Shown here one piece after another: positions 43,529 to 55,004 of a stretch of 64,000 nt of DNA. Source of the stretch: Prorocentrum cordatum. Taxonomy: Eukaryota > Sar > Dinophyceae > Prorocentrales > Prorocentraceae. Every line of letters begins with the position of its first letter. The stretch's first letter is position 1. Position numbers and translations under genes: made by a program. The notes beneath the pieces were generated by a model. It was not told the DNA's origin. It saw only the letters and a program-made list of their open reading frames with translations, and did not search any database. Location: assembly GCA_963575745.1 (NCBI GenBank), contig CAUYUJ010014770.1, positions 181,598-245,597 on the forward strand. The letters run 5' to 3'.

Positions 43529-44411
43529 GCTCTCGCTCTGCCGGGGCCGCCCTTGAGGCGAGGGAGGGGGAAATCAACTTGTGAAATGATAGGGCGTAGC
43601 GATGCCCCGCTCGCTCTGGCGGGGCCTGTCTGGCCCTCTGGCGTGGCCGTCCCAGGGGAGGAGGGAGGAACACGAAAGCTGAGGGGTGAGGGGAGGAAGA
43701 GGAAAGAGGAGGGAATGGAGGAAAGGGAGGGGGCGGGAGGGAAGGAGGGACGGAGGGGGGAGGCCCGGGCCATCTGGGCCGTCTTGGACTGGGGCCTCCC
43801 GCTCCCGCTCTGTGGCCAACTTGGGCCTGTCCTTGGGTTCTCTTGGACCGTCTGGGGCTCCTCCTGGACGATTTTAGGGTTAACTGGCCGTCTTCGGCTC
43901 GTTTAGGCGCCTCTTCGGCGGTCTGGGGGCGGTCCCGTCTTCGAGCATTGGAAGCTCAAGAACGCGAGGAAGCGACACACATCGAACAAACCAGTGCATA
44001 TCAATGATTTGGACCTCTTTGGGCTCTCTCGCGACGTCTCTCGGAGCTCTCTGGAGCCCTCTTGGCCTCTTCGGCCTCCCGCTGCCGCTCTGTGGCCCAG
44101 CTTGGGCCTGTCCTGGGGCTCTCTTGGGCAGTCTTAGCCTGCTCTTGGGCAGTCTTCAGGCTCTCCTGGGCCATTTTGGAGCTCTTTTGGGGGCCTCTTC
44201 GGCGGTCTCGAGGCGATCTTTGGGGCGTCTTCGGCCGCGTTCGAGCATTGGAGCTCTCGCTCTGCCGGGGCTGCCCTTGAGGGGAGGGAGGGGGAAAGCA
44301 ACTTGTGAAATGATAGGGCGTAGCGATGCCCCGCTCGCTCTGGCGGGGCCTGTCTGGCGCTCTGGCGTGGCCGTCCCAGGGGAGAAGGGAGGCACACGAA
44401 AGCTGAGAGGC
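43529..44411. repeat. Two direct copies of a 160-bp sequence
   Basis: 43529-43686 and 44252-44411 are nearly identical (from ctctcgctctgccgggg to cacgaaagctgag). Between and after them is TCTTGG-family sequence, so a larger unit of about 720 bp may be duplicated. Confidence 0.85.
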
Positions 44412-44689
44412 TTGAGGGGAGGAAGAGGAGAGTGGATGGAATGGAGGCAACGGGATGGGGCGGGAGGGAAGGAGGGAGGGGGGAGGCCCGGGCCATCTGG
44501 GCCGCCTTGGGGCGCCTTGGGGTCTCCCGCTCCCGCTCTGTGGCCCAGTTTGGGCCTGTCCTGGTTTTTTTACCTAACAGCGAAGACTGATAGGTTTCTA
44601 ATAGGGTCAAAAGAGAGCATCATGACGCCCCAGGGGGGTCTGGGCGGGATCCGGGGGAGGATGCCGGGGACTCCTTTTTTAGCCAATAG

Positions 44690-45035
44690 TAACGCACTTC
44701 GTGGTCTTCAAGTTCCCAGAACTCCATTCCTGGGCATGATTTTGAATGCCCGGAGCAAACTGTAGGCCACTTCGTGTTCTTCGAGTTCACATAACTCCAT
44801 TCCTGGGCATGATTTTGAATGCCCGGAGCAAGCTCTAGGCCACTTCGTGGTCTTCGAGTTCCCAGAACTCCATTCCTGGGCATGGTTTTGAATGCCAGGA
44901 GCCAACTGTAGGCCACTTCGTGGTCTTCGAGTTCCCAGAACTCCATTCCTGGGCATGATTTTGAACGCCTGGGGCCAACTGTAGGCCACTTCGTGTTCTT
45001 CGAGTTCCCAGAACTCAACTCCCGGGCCACATTTT
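44690..45035. repeat. 73-bp tandem array
   Basis: Almost five units with taggccac landmarks at 44763, 44836, 44909 and 44982, an exact 73-bp period. Units contain ctccattcctgggcatgatt. Confidence 0.95.
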
Positions 45036-46175
45036 GAATGCTGAGGCAGGCTGAGGCTGAGGCTGAGGCAGGCTGAGGCTGAGGCAGGCTGAGGCTGAGG
45101 CCGAGGCTGAAGGCAGACTGAGGCTGAGGCTGAAGCAGGCTGAGGCTGAGGCTGAGGCAGGCTGAGGCTGAGGCTGAGGCAGGCTGATGCTGAGGCAGGC
45201 TGAGGCTGAGGCTGAGGCTGATGCAGGCTGAGGCTGAGGCAGGCTGAGGCTGAGGCCGAGGCTGAAGGCAGACTGAGGCTGAGGCTGAAGCAGGCTGAGG
45301 CTGAGGCTGAGGCTGAGGCTGAGGCTGAGGCTGAGCAGGCTGATGCTGAGGCAGGCTGAGGCTGAGGCTGAGGCTGATGCAGGCTGAGGCTGAGGCAGGC
45401 TGAGGCTGAGGCCGAGGCTGAAGGCAGACTGAGGCTGAGGCTGAAGCAGGCTGAGGCTGAGGCTGAGGCAGGCTGAGGCTGAGGCTGAGGCAGGCTGATG
45501 CTGAGGCAGGCTGAGGCTGAGGCTGAGGCTGATGCAGGCTGAGGCTGAGGCAGGCTGAGGCTGAGGCCGAGGCTGAAGGCAGACTGAGGCTGAGGCTGAA
45601 GCAGGCTGAGGCTGAGGCTGAGGCAGGCTGAGGCTGAGGCTGAGGCAGGCTGAGGCTGAGGCTGAGGCTGATGCAGGCTGAGGCTGAGGCAGGCTGAGGC
45701 TGAGGCCGAGGCTGAAGGCAGACTGAGGCTGAGGCTGAAGCAGGCTGAGGCTGAGGCTGAGGCAGGCTGAGGCTGAGGCTGAGGCTGAGGGCTGAGGCTG
45801 ATGAGGCTGAGGCTGAGGCTGAGGCTGAGGCAGGCTGAGAGGCAGGCTGAGGCTGAGGCTGAGGCTGATGCAGGCTGAGGCTGAGGCAGGCTGAGGCTGA
45901 GGCCGAGGCTGAAGGCAGACTGAGGCTGAGGCTGAAGAAGGCTGAGGCTGAGGCTGAGGCAGGCTGAGGCTGAGGCTGAGGCAGGCTGAGGCTGAGGCAG
46001 GCTGAGGCTGAGGCTGAGGCTGAGGCAGGCTGAGGCTGAGGCAGGCTGAGGCTGAGGCCGAGGCTGAAGGCAGACTGAGGCTGAGGCTGAAGCAGGCTGA
46101 GGCTGAGGCTGAGGCAGGCTGAGGCTGAGGCAGGCTGAGGCTGAGGCTGAGGCAGGCTGAGGCTGAGGCTGTGAC
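45036..46175. repeat. GGCTGA satellite with ~155-bp higher-order unit
   Basis: Hexamer ggctga with regular variants. The marker gaggccgaggctgaaggcag recurs with its ccgagg at 45101, 45256, 45412, 45567, 45706, 45903 and 46058, spaced 155, 156, 155, 139, 197 and 155 bp. The 396-codon minus-strand frame (Ser-Leu / Gln-Pro repeats) is open because the period is a multiple of three or rebalances. Confidence 0.9.
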
Positions 46176-47500
46176 TGCGACTGCCGTTGCCACTGCGACT
46201 GTCATCGCGAATGCGACTACGACTGCGAGAACAACAGAATTCTACAACTGGATTCTCATCTGAATCTTAAGGGGAATGCTTCCAAATATGCTCCTACACA
46301 TCGCTGTTAGGTTGCTTTGCCGGGATAATCTTGGGCCGTCCGGGGCTTCTCCTGGGCAAAGTTCGGGCTCCCTGGGGCCGCCTTGGGGGTCCCTTGTGTG
46401 CTTCTTCGGCGGTCTTGGGGCGGTCTTCGGTGCGTATCCGGCCGTCTTCGAGCGTTGGAAGCTCGAGAACGCAAGAGAGCGAAGCACATCGAACAAACCA
46501 GTGCATATCAATGATTTGGGCCTCTCTGGGCTCTCTATCGGGACGTTTCTCGGAGCTCTCTTGAGCCCTCTTGGAGGCCTCTGTGACTGTGTGTTTGCCC
46601 TATTGGGCACCTCTTGGGCCACGTCGGGATCATCTGCGCCGTCCTGGAGCTCCTTGCGGCCTCCCGCTCCTGCTCTGGTGCCCATATTGTGCCTCCTGAG
46701 ATATCTTGAGCAGTCTCGGGCTGTTCTTGGGCAGTCTTCAGACTCTCCTGGGCCGTCTTGCGCCTCTTTTCGGAGCCTCTTCGGCGGTCTTGGGGCGATC
46801 TTCGGGGCGTCTTCGGCCGTCTTGGAGCGTTGGAAGCTCGAGAACGCGAGAAAGCGGACATCATTGAAGAAAACTACCGAAACTCAAGGATATGGGCCTC
46901 TTCGGGCTCTCTCGGGGCGCCTCTCGGAACGCTTTGGGGGGCCTCTTGGAACGCTCTGAGGCTGTGTATTGGCCGCGCTGGGCCCATATATGGCCACGTT
47001 GGGGCCATCAGGGCCGTCTTGGAGCGCCTCGGAACCTCCCGCTCCCGCTCTGTGGCCCAGCTTGGGCCTGTCCTGGGGCTCTCTTGGGGCTCCTTTTGGG
47101 GCCTATTCGGCGGTTTTGGGGCGTTCGGGGCGTATTCGGCCGTCTTCGAGCGTTGGAAGCTCGAGAACGCGAGAAAGCGGAAAACAGTAGAAACAACTGC
47201 CCGACATCAAGGATCTGGGCCTCTTCGGGCTCTCTCGGGACGCGTCTCGGAACTCTCCTGGGGCCCTCTTGGAACGCTCTCGGGCTGTGTATTGGCCGTC
47301 TTGGGCCCGTCTATGGCCACGCTGGGGCCATCAAGGCCGCCTTGTAGCGCATTGGAACATCCCGCTTCATTTGCTGGGATCCCGGGGGCAGTCTTGGAGC
47401 TCTGTCTGGGTGCCTTTTTTCGGCGGTTTTGGGGCGGTCTTGGGGGCGTCGTCGGCTGTCGCGGAGCGTCGAGAGGTCGAAAACGCGAAACACGGAAACA

Positions 47501-47899
47501 CATATAAGAATTACTCACTGCGTGGAGATCCCTATGTGTGCATCTTCTTATATATGTGTGTGTATATATATATATATATAATTGTCAGTGGGATCGGGGA
47601 ATGCGCGTCTAGCCATGCAACGCAACGCGCGAATAACAAGGTGCAGAAGTGTAGGATTGTGCCAAGGCGAGCGTCTGTCAGTGATACATGTTGTTTAGGT
47701 GCGCGTCCATGCGAGCGACGAACGCACGCGCGGGCAGCGAAGCTGTATAAACACCTCATGTAAAAGTTCACTGAAATACATGCGCCTGCGTCTCTTTTCT
47801 ATATACCGCAAAGACTCCTCCTTTGGCTCCCCGCCCGAAGCACCAGGCGGAGAGCGCGAATGGCAAGCGCTTCAGACGACACTTCAAAATCTGCCCTTC
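47501..47899. other. No gene recognised; short TA microsatellite
   Basis: (TA)n at 47555-47580. Remainder without motif. Confidence 0.5.
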
Positions 47900-48265
47900 C
47901 GCGTGAGCCGCCCACACTCGGCATCGGGTCTAGATGGCAGCGGCAAAGGGAGTCGTTCGCACTTGACGCGCTAAGGGCAAGTTCTACTACTGCCACCCTC
48001 GCGGTTTGCGCCTCGGTTTTCGCCGTCCGCACTTGGCATCGGGCGCAGCTTGCAAATTACATATGTTCGCGCATTGGCCGCCCGCCCTTGGAATCGGACC
48101 AGGCTTGGCTCAGCGCGAAGGCATGGAAATAACTGAGCGCGGAGACCGAGGGAAAACAAACAAAGAGCCGCCTGCACTGGGCGTCGGGCTCTGCAGCGCA
48201 AAGCAAGCGGCAGAAGGATCTGGGCAACAAAAAAGCCGCCGCACTAGGCATCGGGCCAGACAGAC
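47900..48265. repeat. Irregular repeats of gccgcccgcacttggcatcggg
   Basis: Five diverged copies start near 47907, 48021, 48077, 48167 and 48235, with unequal spacing (57-114 bp). Confidence 0.65.
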
Positions 48266-48274
48266 TACTGTCCG

Positions 48275-49735
48275 TCACTCTTCCTCTGGCAGCATTATGC
48301 CGTACTCCCCAGCATGTAGGGCGGCTCTCGCCGCCGTCGAGTCCTCAGACGCCGCGAAGCGCTGAAGCGCGCGTTTCACTGACTCTGGCGGACCTCTTTC
48401 GAAAAACCAGCGAGGCGGCGGCCGCGCCAGCAACGCGTCCGCCATCCGAGCGGCGCGGGAGAACATCGCGCAGAGGTTCAACCACCAAGTGCCATCGCTG
48501 ACGCCTCGTCGCCCCTGAGGCGCCTGGCGCGCGCAGTCAATGGTCACTGCGGCGCGCGTCGTCTGCCCTTGCGAGGCAGTCGTCGCCAGGTAGTGCGCGT
48601 GCGAGAGCATGAAACCAAACCGCTTCGCGCTGCGCGCCACGGACGAGCCCCCCCAGGTGAAGGTCGTCTCCATCAAGGGCATGCAGAAGAGGCCGCGAGC
48701 AATCTTCTCATCTTTGCCGACGTAGTCCATGAAATCTTTCCACGTGGGCGCCTCCGTGAAATCGTCGACATGCAACCAGATGCCAATGGGCGAGCGGCGA
48801 GGCCTGAAGAGCTCACCCGGGCCAGCGCTGTTGCATTTTTTTGTTTTTGGTCGCCCTCGTGGAACACGAAGTCGACCATCGTAGCCCGTTGCTCCTGGAC
48901 CAAGCCACGTTTGCAATTGAAGTTTCCAGTGGAACCAACCCGCATCCCCACGTGGGCGGGCAGCACGCCGTGCATGCGGCCCGCGTTGCAAATTCTTGCG
49001 ACGTTCAGCATATTGGAATACAACTCCTTGTCTTTGATAGTCTGGCATTCGTCGGCAGCCTGCAGGAAAACCAATGGCACCTCGAGCGCGCGGGCGTCGC
49101 GCCGCGCGCGCTTGGTGATCCAGCGGGCCAGAGGCTCCCAGTACATGGCACAGCCGTAACCCTCGAGGAACTCCGTCTGCGCGTGTCGCGGGTCCAGCTC
49201 CGGGCTCGCGTCGGGACGGCTGTCTTTCGCAAAACTCGCCTCGAAGGCCCGCCCGCCTGACAGGATCGGGAATCGGTTTGCCCTGCCGCATGCAGCTCAC
49301 GAACTCAATGAGGGGATCGCCCTTGACGAAGCGCTTCGTTCCTTGGAGCTCGATGACACAGGTGATCCTCCTGAAAACCTTGAGAGCGTTCTGAATCTCA
49401 AGCGAGGGCGGCTCCGAGAGCACGTAGTTGCCGTCCTCGTCTTTCTCGTTGGGATCTGTCACGAGGGTGAGCTGCGCAGTCGGTGTCAACTGCAGAAAGT
49501 CGCCAAGGTGGATGACGATCGGGCACCTACCAAAGCTGCACCCTGGTTTCTTATAGTTTCCCTCCGAGACATCGTGGGACTTGGTGCGCCCACACATGGC
49601 GCGGAAATCAAGCATGTTGTAATTTGCGGCGGACACCATGCTCACCTCTTCGATGACGGGCCAAGAAAGCAACATCCCACGGTGACACAAAATCTGCGCC
49701 AGCAACACCCGGTCACTCCTCCTTGATCGCCGTGC
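48275..49735 (-). pseudogene. Pif1-type helicase fragment (Helitron-associated type)
   Basis: PVIEEVSMVSAANYNMLDF (motif II, Walker B-like) near 49655 and IHLGDFLQLTPTAQL (motif III) near 49500 are in the frame of 48275-49816. The middle (MYWEPLARWITKRARR, LVFLQAADECQTIKDKE, VLPAHVGMRVG) lies in the frame of 48673-49146. The end (GLFCMPLMETTFTW, ATTASQGQTTRAAVTID, WWLNLCAMFSRAARMADALL, RPPPRWFFERGPP) is back in the first frame. Two frameshifts are therefore present, and motif I (ATP-binding loop) is absent because similarity begins about 49735. Pif1-type enzymes unwind DNA 5' to 3' using ATP. The short GQT and MFSRA blocks correspond to motifs V-VI. Confidence 0.8.
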
Positions 49736-49786
49736 GCGGCAAGGGGAGCCACTTGGGACACAAGGCAAAAACAGAAAACAAGCAAA

Positions 49787-50031
49787 CCGCTTGAGACATC
49801 CCCACAGAATCGCCACGAACGGAGCCTTGAAAACACCCTTGGCGGTTCCCCCCTAAGGGTGCTGAAACCAGCGCCCCGCCTGAGACATCCGCACAATCTA
49901 CTCTGGTAGCCAAGGATGTTGAGACAAAGAACGATCAAACCGCTTGAGACATCCCTACAAAACGGCCGCGAACGGGACCGTGAAATCACCCCTGGCGGCT
50001 CCCACTAGGGGTGCTGAAACCAGCGCCCCGC
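49787..50031. repeat. Two 92-bp direct repeats, 153 bp apart
   Basis: ccgcttgagacatccc ... ctgaaaccagcgccccgc occurs at 49787-49879 and 49940-50031. They abut the truncated start of the Pif1 fragment. Confidence 0.85.
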
Positions 50032-50035
50032 AATT

Positions 50036-50135
50036 CTGAGTATGAGTTCGTCTGGGTATGAGTGAGTCTCAGCATGAGCAAGTCTGAGTAGGAGTAGATC
50101 TGAGTACGAGTAGGTCTGAGTATGAGTCAGCTTGT
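50036..50135. repeat. Degenerate tandem repeat (tctgagtatgagtag)
   Basis: Six to seven units of about 13-17 bp. Confidence 0.75.
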
Positions 50136-50289
50136 TTCTATTCGCATGGACCTGTCCGCCGTGAGTGTCTAGGCGCAAGAGCTTTCGAATATAAACAGGC
50201 TTCAGTTGTGACGGTCTGGCCATGAATCTAGCTGAGAATGAATTGGAATGTGAATAAGCCTCAGTAGTACGAACGCGCTTCTGCGCATG

Positions 50290-50408
50290 AGCCTGGGTCC
50301 TCCTGGGGCCTCCTGGGGCCTCCTGAAACCTACTGGGGTTTCCTGGGGCCTCCCAGAGCCTCTTGGGGTCTCCTGGGGCCTCCTGGGACCTCCTGGGACC
50401 TCCTAGGG
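50290..50408. repeat. cctcctgggg decamer array
   Basis: About ten units of cctcctgggg / cctcctggga. Confidence 0.85.
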
Positions 50409-51400
50409 AGGATTCGTGCCCCAGGGGAGGCCCAATCTATAGCAAGCGACGTGCATACAACATTGCGGATTGGAGCCGGAGAAGGGGGCAATCTACAGGG
50501 AAGCTGGAAAGAGTAGAAGTTGGAAATTCCTTAAAAGTATCCTCGTTGACTGGGTAAAATCGCATCTGGCCGAGGCCATTGGTAGGAAAAAATATTCGGG
50601 GCAGCGAGGCAACCGTTGGAAAGAATGGCCAGGCCGCGGGAAAAAATAGAAGGAAGGCTGCACTTGAAAATAACTACGTCGCGCAACGCAGACGCCCATC
50701 AACGAACAGCACGTCTGGACACGTCGAATTGCTCAGGCCAGCGCCGGAAACACTACGAGTGGCCAGCGCGGAAAAACGCGCCACGCGTTGCATCATCTGG
50801 ACACCAGAAAGGAATAATTTCACGCGCTGCGGCCTCAGGGCAGCTCACGACGATCTTTCCAGCGCTTCGCCTCTGTTACTTTTCCCAGCAAGGGCCTCCG
50901 CACTCTTTCAAGCGAGCCCCGCAAAATCCAACGGAGGGCCAACGCATTAAAAACCATTGGGGCGCCCGCCGGAAAAACAAAGAGCGCGCACCGCTGATTC
51001 CGTCGATGGCCGAAGGCCATCGTCGGAAAAACTGCCCGCGTGCATTGCGCGATGACGTGCGACCAACTAGGACGCACGGCGAGGCATTGCGTTGGAAATA
51101 ATAGACGTTGGAAAAACTGTTTGGTTGGCATGGGTATTTCGCAAGAGGGGCGGGGCCAGCGTTGAAAATAGGCAAAAGCTGAAAAGAGTAGAAGGGCCAG
51201 CCCCAGACACTCTTTCCAGCTTCCCTGTATAGAAACACGCGTAAAACACCAAGGACTCGTGGACCAGGAGAGGCCTGGTAGGAACAGAAGTACACAGGAG
51301 AAGGACAATATATAGAGACATACGTATAACATTAAGGATTCGTTCTCCAGGTGAGGCCCAATCTATAAGAGCATACGTGAACGACGACACGACAGGGAAG
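50409..51400. other. Non-coding region with 21-bp inverted repeat
   Basis: 50494-50514 and 51209-51229 are perfect inverted copies (tacagggaagctggaaagag side). gaggcccaatctata occurs directly at about 50425 and 51352. Between are loosely repeated gttggaaa/gccagcg segments. No coding motif. Confidence 0.55.
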
Positions 51401-52394
51401 ACGGACAGCCACTCCCGCCCCAAGGCGGCGAACGCAGGGGAAGAATCCCTGCGCCGCCCTGGGGGAGGCCCCGGACCTGGCTGCCCCCCCATAGGAAGGG
51501 GACCCCGCTTATGGGGGCCGTCCCAGGGGAGCGGGGGCTTTTCGCCCCTCGGGCCCGGCGCTCCCCGCCTGCGCCAGGAGGACCCTGGGGTCCCGACCCC
51601 TCCCCTACGGGAAGGGCCCCCTCGTGGCAGGAGGAGGAGGAAGAGGAGGAGAAGGAGGAGGAGGAGGAGGAGGAGGAGGAAAAGGAGGAAGAAGAAGAGG
51701 AGGAGGAGGAGGAGGAGAGAGAAGGGTGGCCCGGAGGGCGGCCTGACCGACCCACTTTCGGCCTACCGAGGAGGATGACAGCGGCAGCATCAACAGCAAC
51801 AGCAGCAGCAGCAGTGGCGGCGGCCGCGGCGGCAACGGCAGGGAGATCGCGCGCGGCACGCGGCACGCCTCCTTTGGGGGAGCCTCCCTCGGAGGCGGTT
51901 CCCTCGGAGGCGGCTGGCCCGTGAGGAAGCCCGGCGCCGGCCAAGCGGCAGGGGGGGGCTCGCTGGGCGACGACTGCTGCCGCTGCAGGGCCGCGGCGAT
52001 CCGGGCCATCTCCAAGCCAATACCCACGTGCTCCTGCGGCATGCTGGGCTCCAGTACCCATGAGGCGGCCGCCTCCTCCTACTCCTCCTCTCTTTCTGGC
52101 ACAAGGACTGGTACCGCCTCGCGGCCAGCAGTCTAATCACAACCACCGTGAGCCCTTACCCTCAACTGCTCTGCAGGCGCAGCTCTGCAGTTGGCCACAC
52201 CCAACAAAGAAGACATGCCAAACATAAACATGCACAAACATTGAATGTTTGCCAGCGTGGACCACAAACAGTGAACTATTGAACTGTGGACGTGTCAACT
52301 ATGTGGTGTAACATCTGTGGTGTTCTCTGCGTGCTGTGACTTATTCAACGTAAGCTATGTGATCTAGGCCACCTGGTGCAAGCTATGTGGTGCA
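51401..52394. other. No gene recognised; (GGA)n microsatellite
   Basis: 51630-51722 is a GGA-rich tract and 51783-51830 is AGC-rich. From 52230 to 52394 a degenerate (g)tgtggtgca repeat appears, seen again at 56.58-56.73 and 63.77-64.0 kb. Confidence 0.55.
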
Positions 52395-53635
52395 ATCTAC
52401 TTTGACTGCCTGGAAGCTGTCCTCTCCACTGCTCGTGCAAACATCCCACCCACGCACGCGCAACTTGGTTTGCAAAACCTCTTAAGACCGACTACGACGA
52501 CACCGACGACAACGACTACGACTACGACGACACCAACGACGTCTCCGACGACTTCGACGACGACAACGACGCCGACGCCGACGACGACGAAGGCGACGAC
52601 GACGTCGCCAACGAAGACGACGACGAGGGAGGAGGAAGGACGACGACGGCGACTTTGACGACAACGACGACAACGACGAGGGAGGAGGGAGGACGGCGAC
52701 GACGCGAATGACGAAGAAGGAGGAAGGACGGCGACGCCGACGACGACAACGACGAGGGAGGAGGGAAGACGACGACGACAACGACGACGACGACGGCCAC
52801 GAAATAGGAGGGACGACGACGAGATGCCGACGACGGACGACGACGACGACGACGAGGGAGGAGGAGAAAGGACGACCACGACGACAACGACGACGGAAAC
52901 AACCACGACGCCAAGGAGGACGACGACGACGAACACGAGGAAAAACAGAGGACGACGTAGGCGACGACGACGACGACGACGCGGGAGGAGGGAGAACGGC
53001 GACGACGACGACGACGACGACGCAAGAGCGCGCGCGCACGCTTTTGTTGAAAATACGTGTTGCGAGACCTTGGGTTTTTGTAGGTTTTTTGGACGCACGA
53101 TTTTGAAATCCTTCCGAAACCGATGGGTTTTGAAGGTTTTCGGCATACGCCCGCGACAACGCGCGCGTCTGCACTTCGTCCCATTTTTTGCAGAGGATTC
53201 TCGCGACGGCACACGCGCAAGGGCGTTCGACAGATTTCGACATGCGCGCGCGAAGCCCGTTTGGTAGCATTTTGTGAAAATCTTGAAAAACCTATGGTTT
53301 TCTTAAGATTTCGCACGTGCTTGTGCGGAAGTTTTTTTAGCAAATCAGTGTTGCGAAACCCTGTGTTGTTGTATGTTTTGTTTTGAAACTCGATTGCGAA
53401 ATCCTTCCGGCACCGAAGGCTTTTGAAGGATTTCGGCATGCGCGCGCGACGACGCGCGCGTGCGCACTTCGTCAATTTTGTTGTAAGGGATTCGCGAAAA
53501 AGTGCTATGCTAGGACCCAAAAATATTTTTTCAAGGGAACCTCAAGGGGGGAACCCCGCCCCCCTGGGATAGTGCAAATTCATACTTAGGATGGACATGT
53601 GGTCATAATCATATACGATTTACATACCCGAGAAA
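52395..53635. repeat. Copy A of the CGA/hairpin repeat family
   Basis: Head (gcaaacatcccaccca ... gcaacttggtttgcaaaacc), CGA-rich tract (52487-53030), two related roughly 290-bp hairpin modules (53040-53510), then a tail with caagggaacctc, a G-run/C-run and ggatggacatgtggtca. Long Arg/Asp/Thr or Ser/Val frames through the CGA tract are by-products. Confidence 0.85.
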
Positions 53636-53639
53636 GACA

Positions 53640-54985
53640 AGCTATGCGGTGTATTCTATATGGTGCAGTCCACTCTGCTGAACTTGAAGTCGTCCTCACC
53701 ACTGCTCACGCAAACATCCCACCCACCCACCCGAACCCGCAACTTGGTTTGCAAAACCTCTGAAGACCGACTGCGACGACGACGACGACAACGACTAGGA
53801 CGACACCGACGACGTCTCCGACGACTTCGACGACGACAACGACGCCGACGCCGACGACGACGAAGACGAGGACGACGACGCCAACGAAGACGACGACGAG
53901 GGAGGAGGGAGGACGACGACGGCGACAACGACGACAACGACGACAACGACGAGGGAGGAGGGAGGACGGCGACGACGCGAACGACGACGAAGGAGGAAGG
54001 ACGGCGACGCCGACGACGACAACGACGAGGGAGGAGGGAAGTCGACGACGACGACGACGACGACGACGGCGACGAAATAGGAGAGACGACGACGAGACGC
54101 CGATGACGGACGACGACGACGACGAGGGAGGAGGAGAAAAGACGACCACGGCGACAACGACGACGGAAACGCCCACGACGCCAAAGAGGACGACGACGAC
54201 GAACACGAGAAAAGACAGAGGACGACGTAGGCGACGACGACGACGACGCGGGAGGAGGGAGGACGGCGATGACGACGACGACGACGACGACGACGCAAGA
54301 GCGCGCGCGCGCACGCTTTTGTTGAAAATACGTGTTGCGAGACCTTGGGATTGTGTAGGTTTTTTGGACGCACGATTTTGGAATCCTTCCGAAACAGATG
54401 GGTTTTGAAGGTCTTCGGCATACGCCCGCGACGACGCGCGCGTCTGCACTTCGTCCCGTTTTTTTGCAGAGGATTCTCGCGACGGCACGCGCGCAAGGGC
54501 GTTCGACAGATTTCGACATGCGCGCGCGCGAAGCCCGTTTGGTAGCAGTTTGTGAAAGTCTTGAAAAACCTATGGTTTTCTTAAGATTTCGCAAGAGCTC
54601 GCGCGGAAGCTTTTTTAGCAAAGCAGTGTTGCGAAACCCTGTGTTTTTGTATGTGTTTTGGAAACTCGATTGCGAAATCCTTCCGGCACCGAAGGCTTTT
54701 GAAGGATTTCGGCATGCGCGCGCGACGACGCGCGCGTGTGCACTTCGTCCCATTTTTTGCAAGGGATTCGTGAACAAGTGTTATGCTAGAGCAAAAAATG
54801 TCACCGCATAGTGTTTTTTTACAAGGGAACCTCACGGGGGGGGGGAAACCGGCCTGGCTGGGATGGTATGATCTCATATTTAGGATGGACGAGTGTGCAG
54901 AAAATATATGAAATCATACTATTCCAAAGGGAACCGATAAGTCCGGGGGGGGGGTAGAGTTTATTCTCTTTTTAGAAAGGAGAAC
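53640..54985. repeat. Copy B of the CGA/hairpin repeat family
   Basis: Same order as copy A: head near 53697, CGA tract 53763-54297, modules 54300-54780, tail 54820-54985. The tail extends to a tttattctctttttagaaag segment also found at the ends of copies C and D. Confidence 0.85.
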
Positions 54986-55004
54986 TGACTACCCTGCACC
55001 GCGC

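Larger units (their letters stand above)
43860..47500. repeat. TCTTGG-rich family with conserved 27-bp core
   Basis: The core gagcgttggaagctcgagaa plus cgcgag occurs near 46449, 46826 and 47148, with variants near 43939 and 47472. Spacing is about 377, 322 and 324 bp in the last group. Copies at 43.98 and 46.49 kb are followed by the same cgaacaaaccagtgcatatc sequence. The plus strand is continuously translatable there, but codon content is repetitive and no family is evident. The other arrays in this interval interrupt it. Confidence 0.7.

Noticed and set aside
44160-44185. Another spliced-leader relic (gccattttgg)
   Set aside because: Only ten bases match, and the sequence belongs to the TCTTGG repeat family, which produces it by chance.
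44690-45035. CRISPR-like array
   Set aside because: Contiguous 73-bp tandem units with no variable spacers, in eukaryotic DNA.
45015-46205. 396-codon Ser-Leu/Gln-Pro protein
   Set aside because: The frame is the direct product of the GGCTGA satellite; it has no unique sequence apart from a few end codons.
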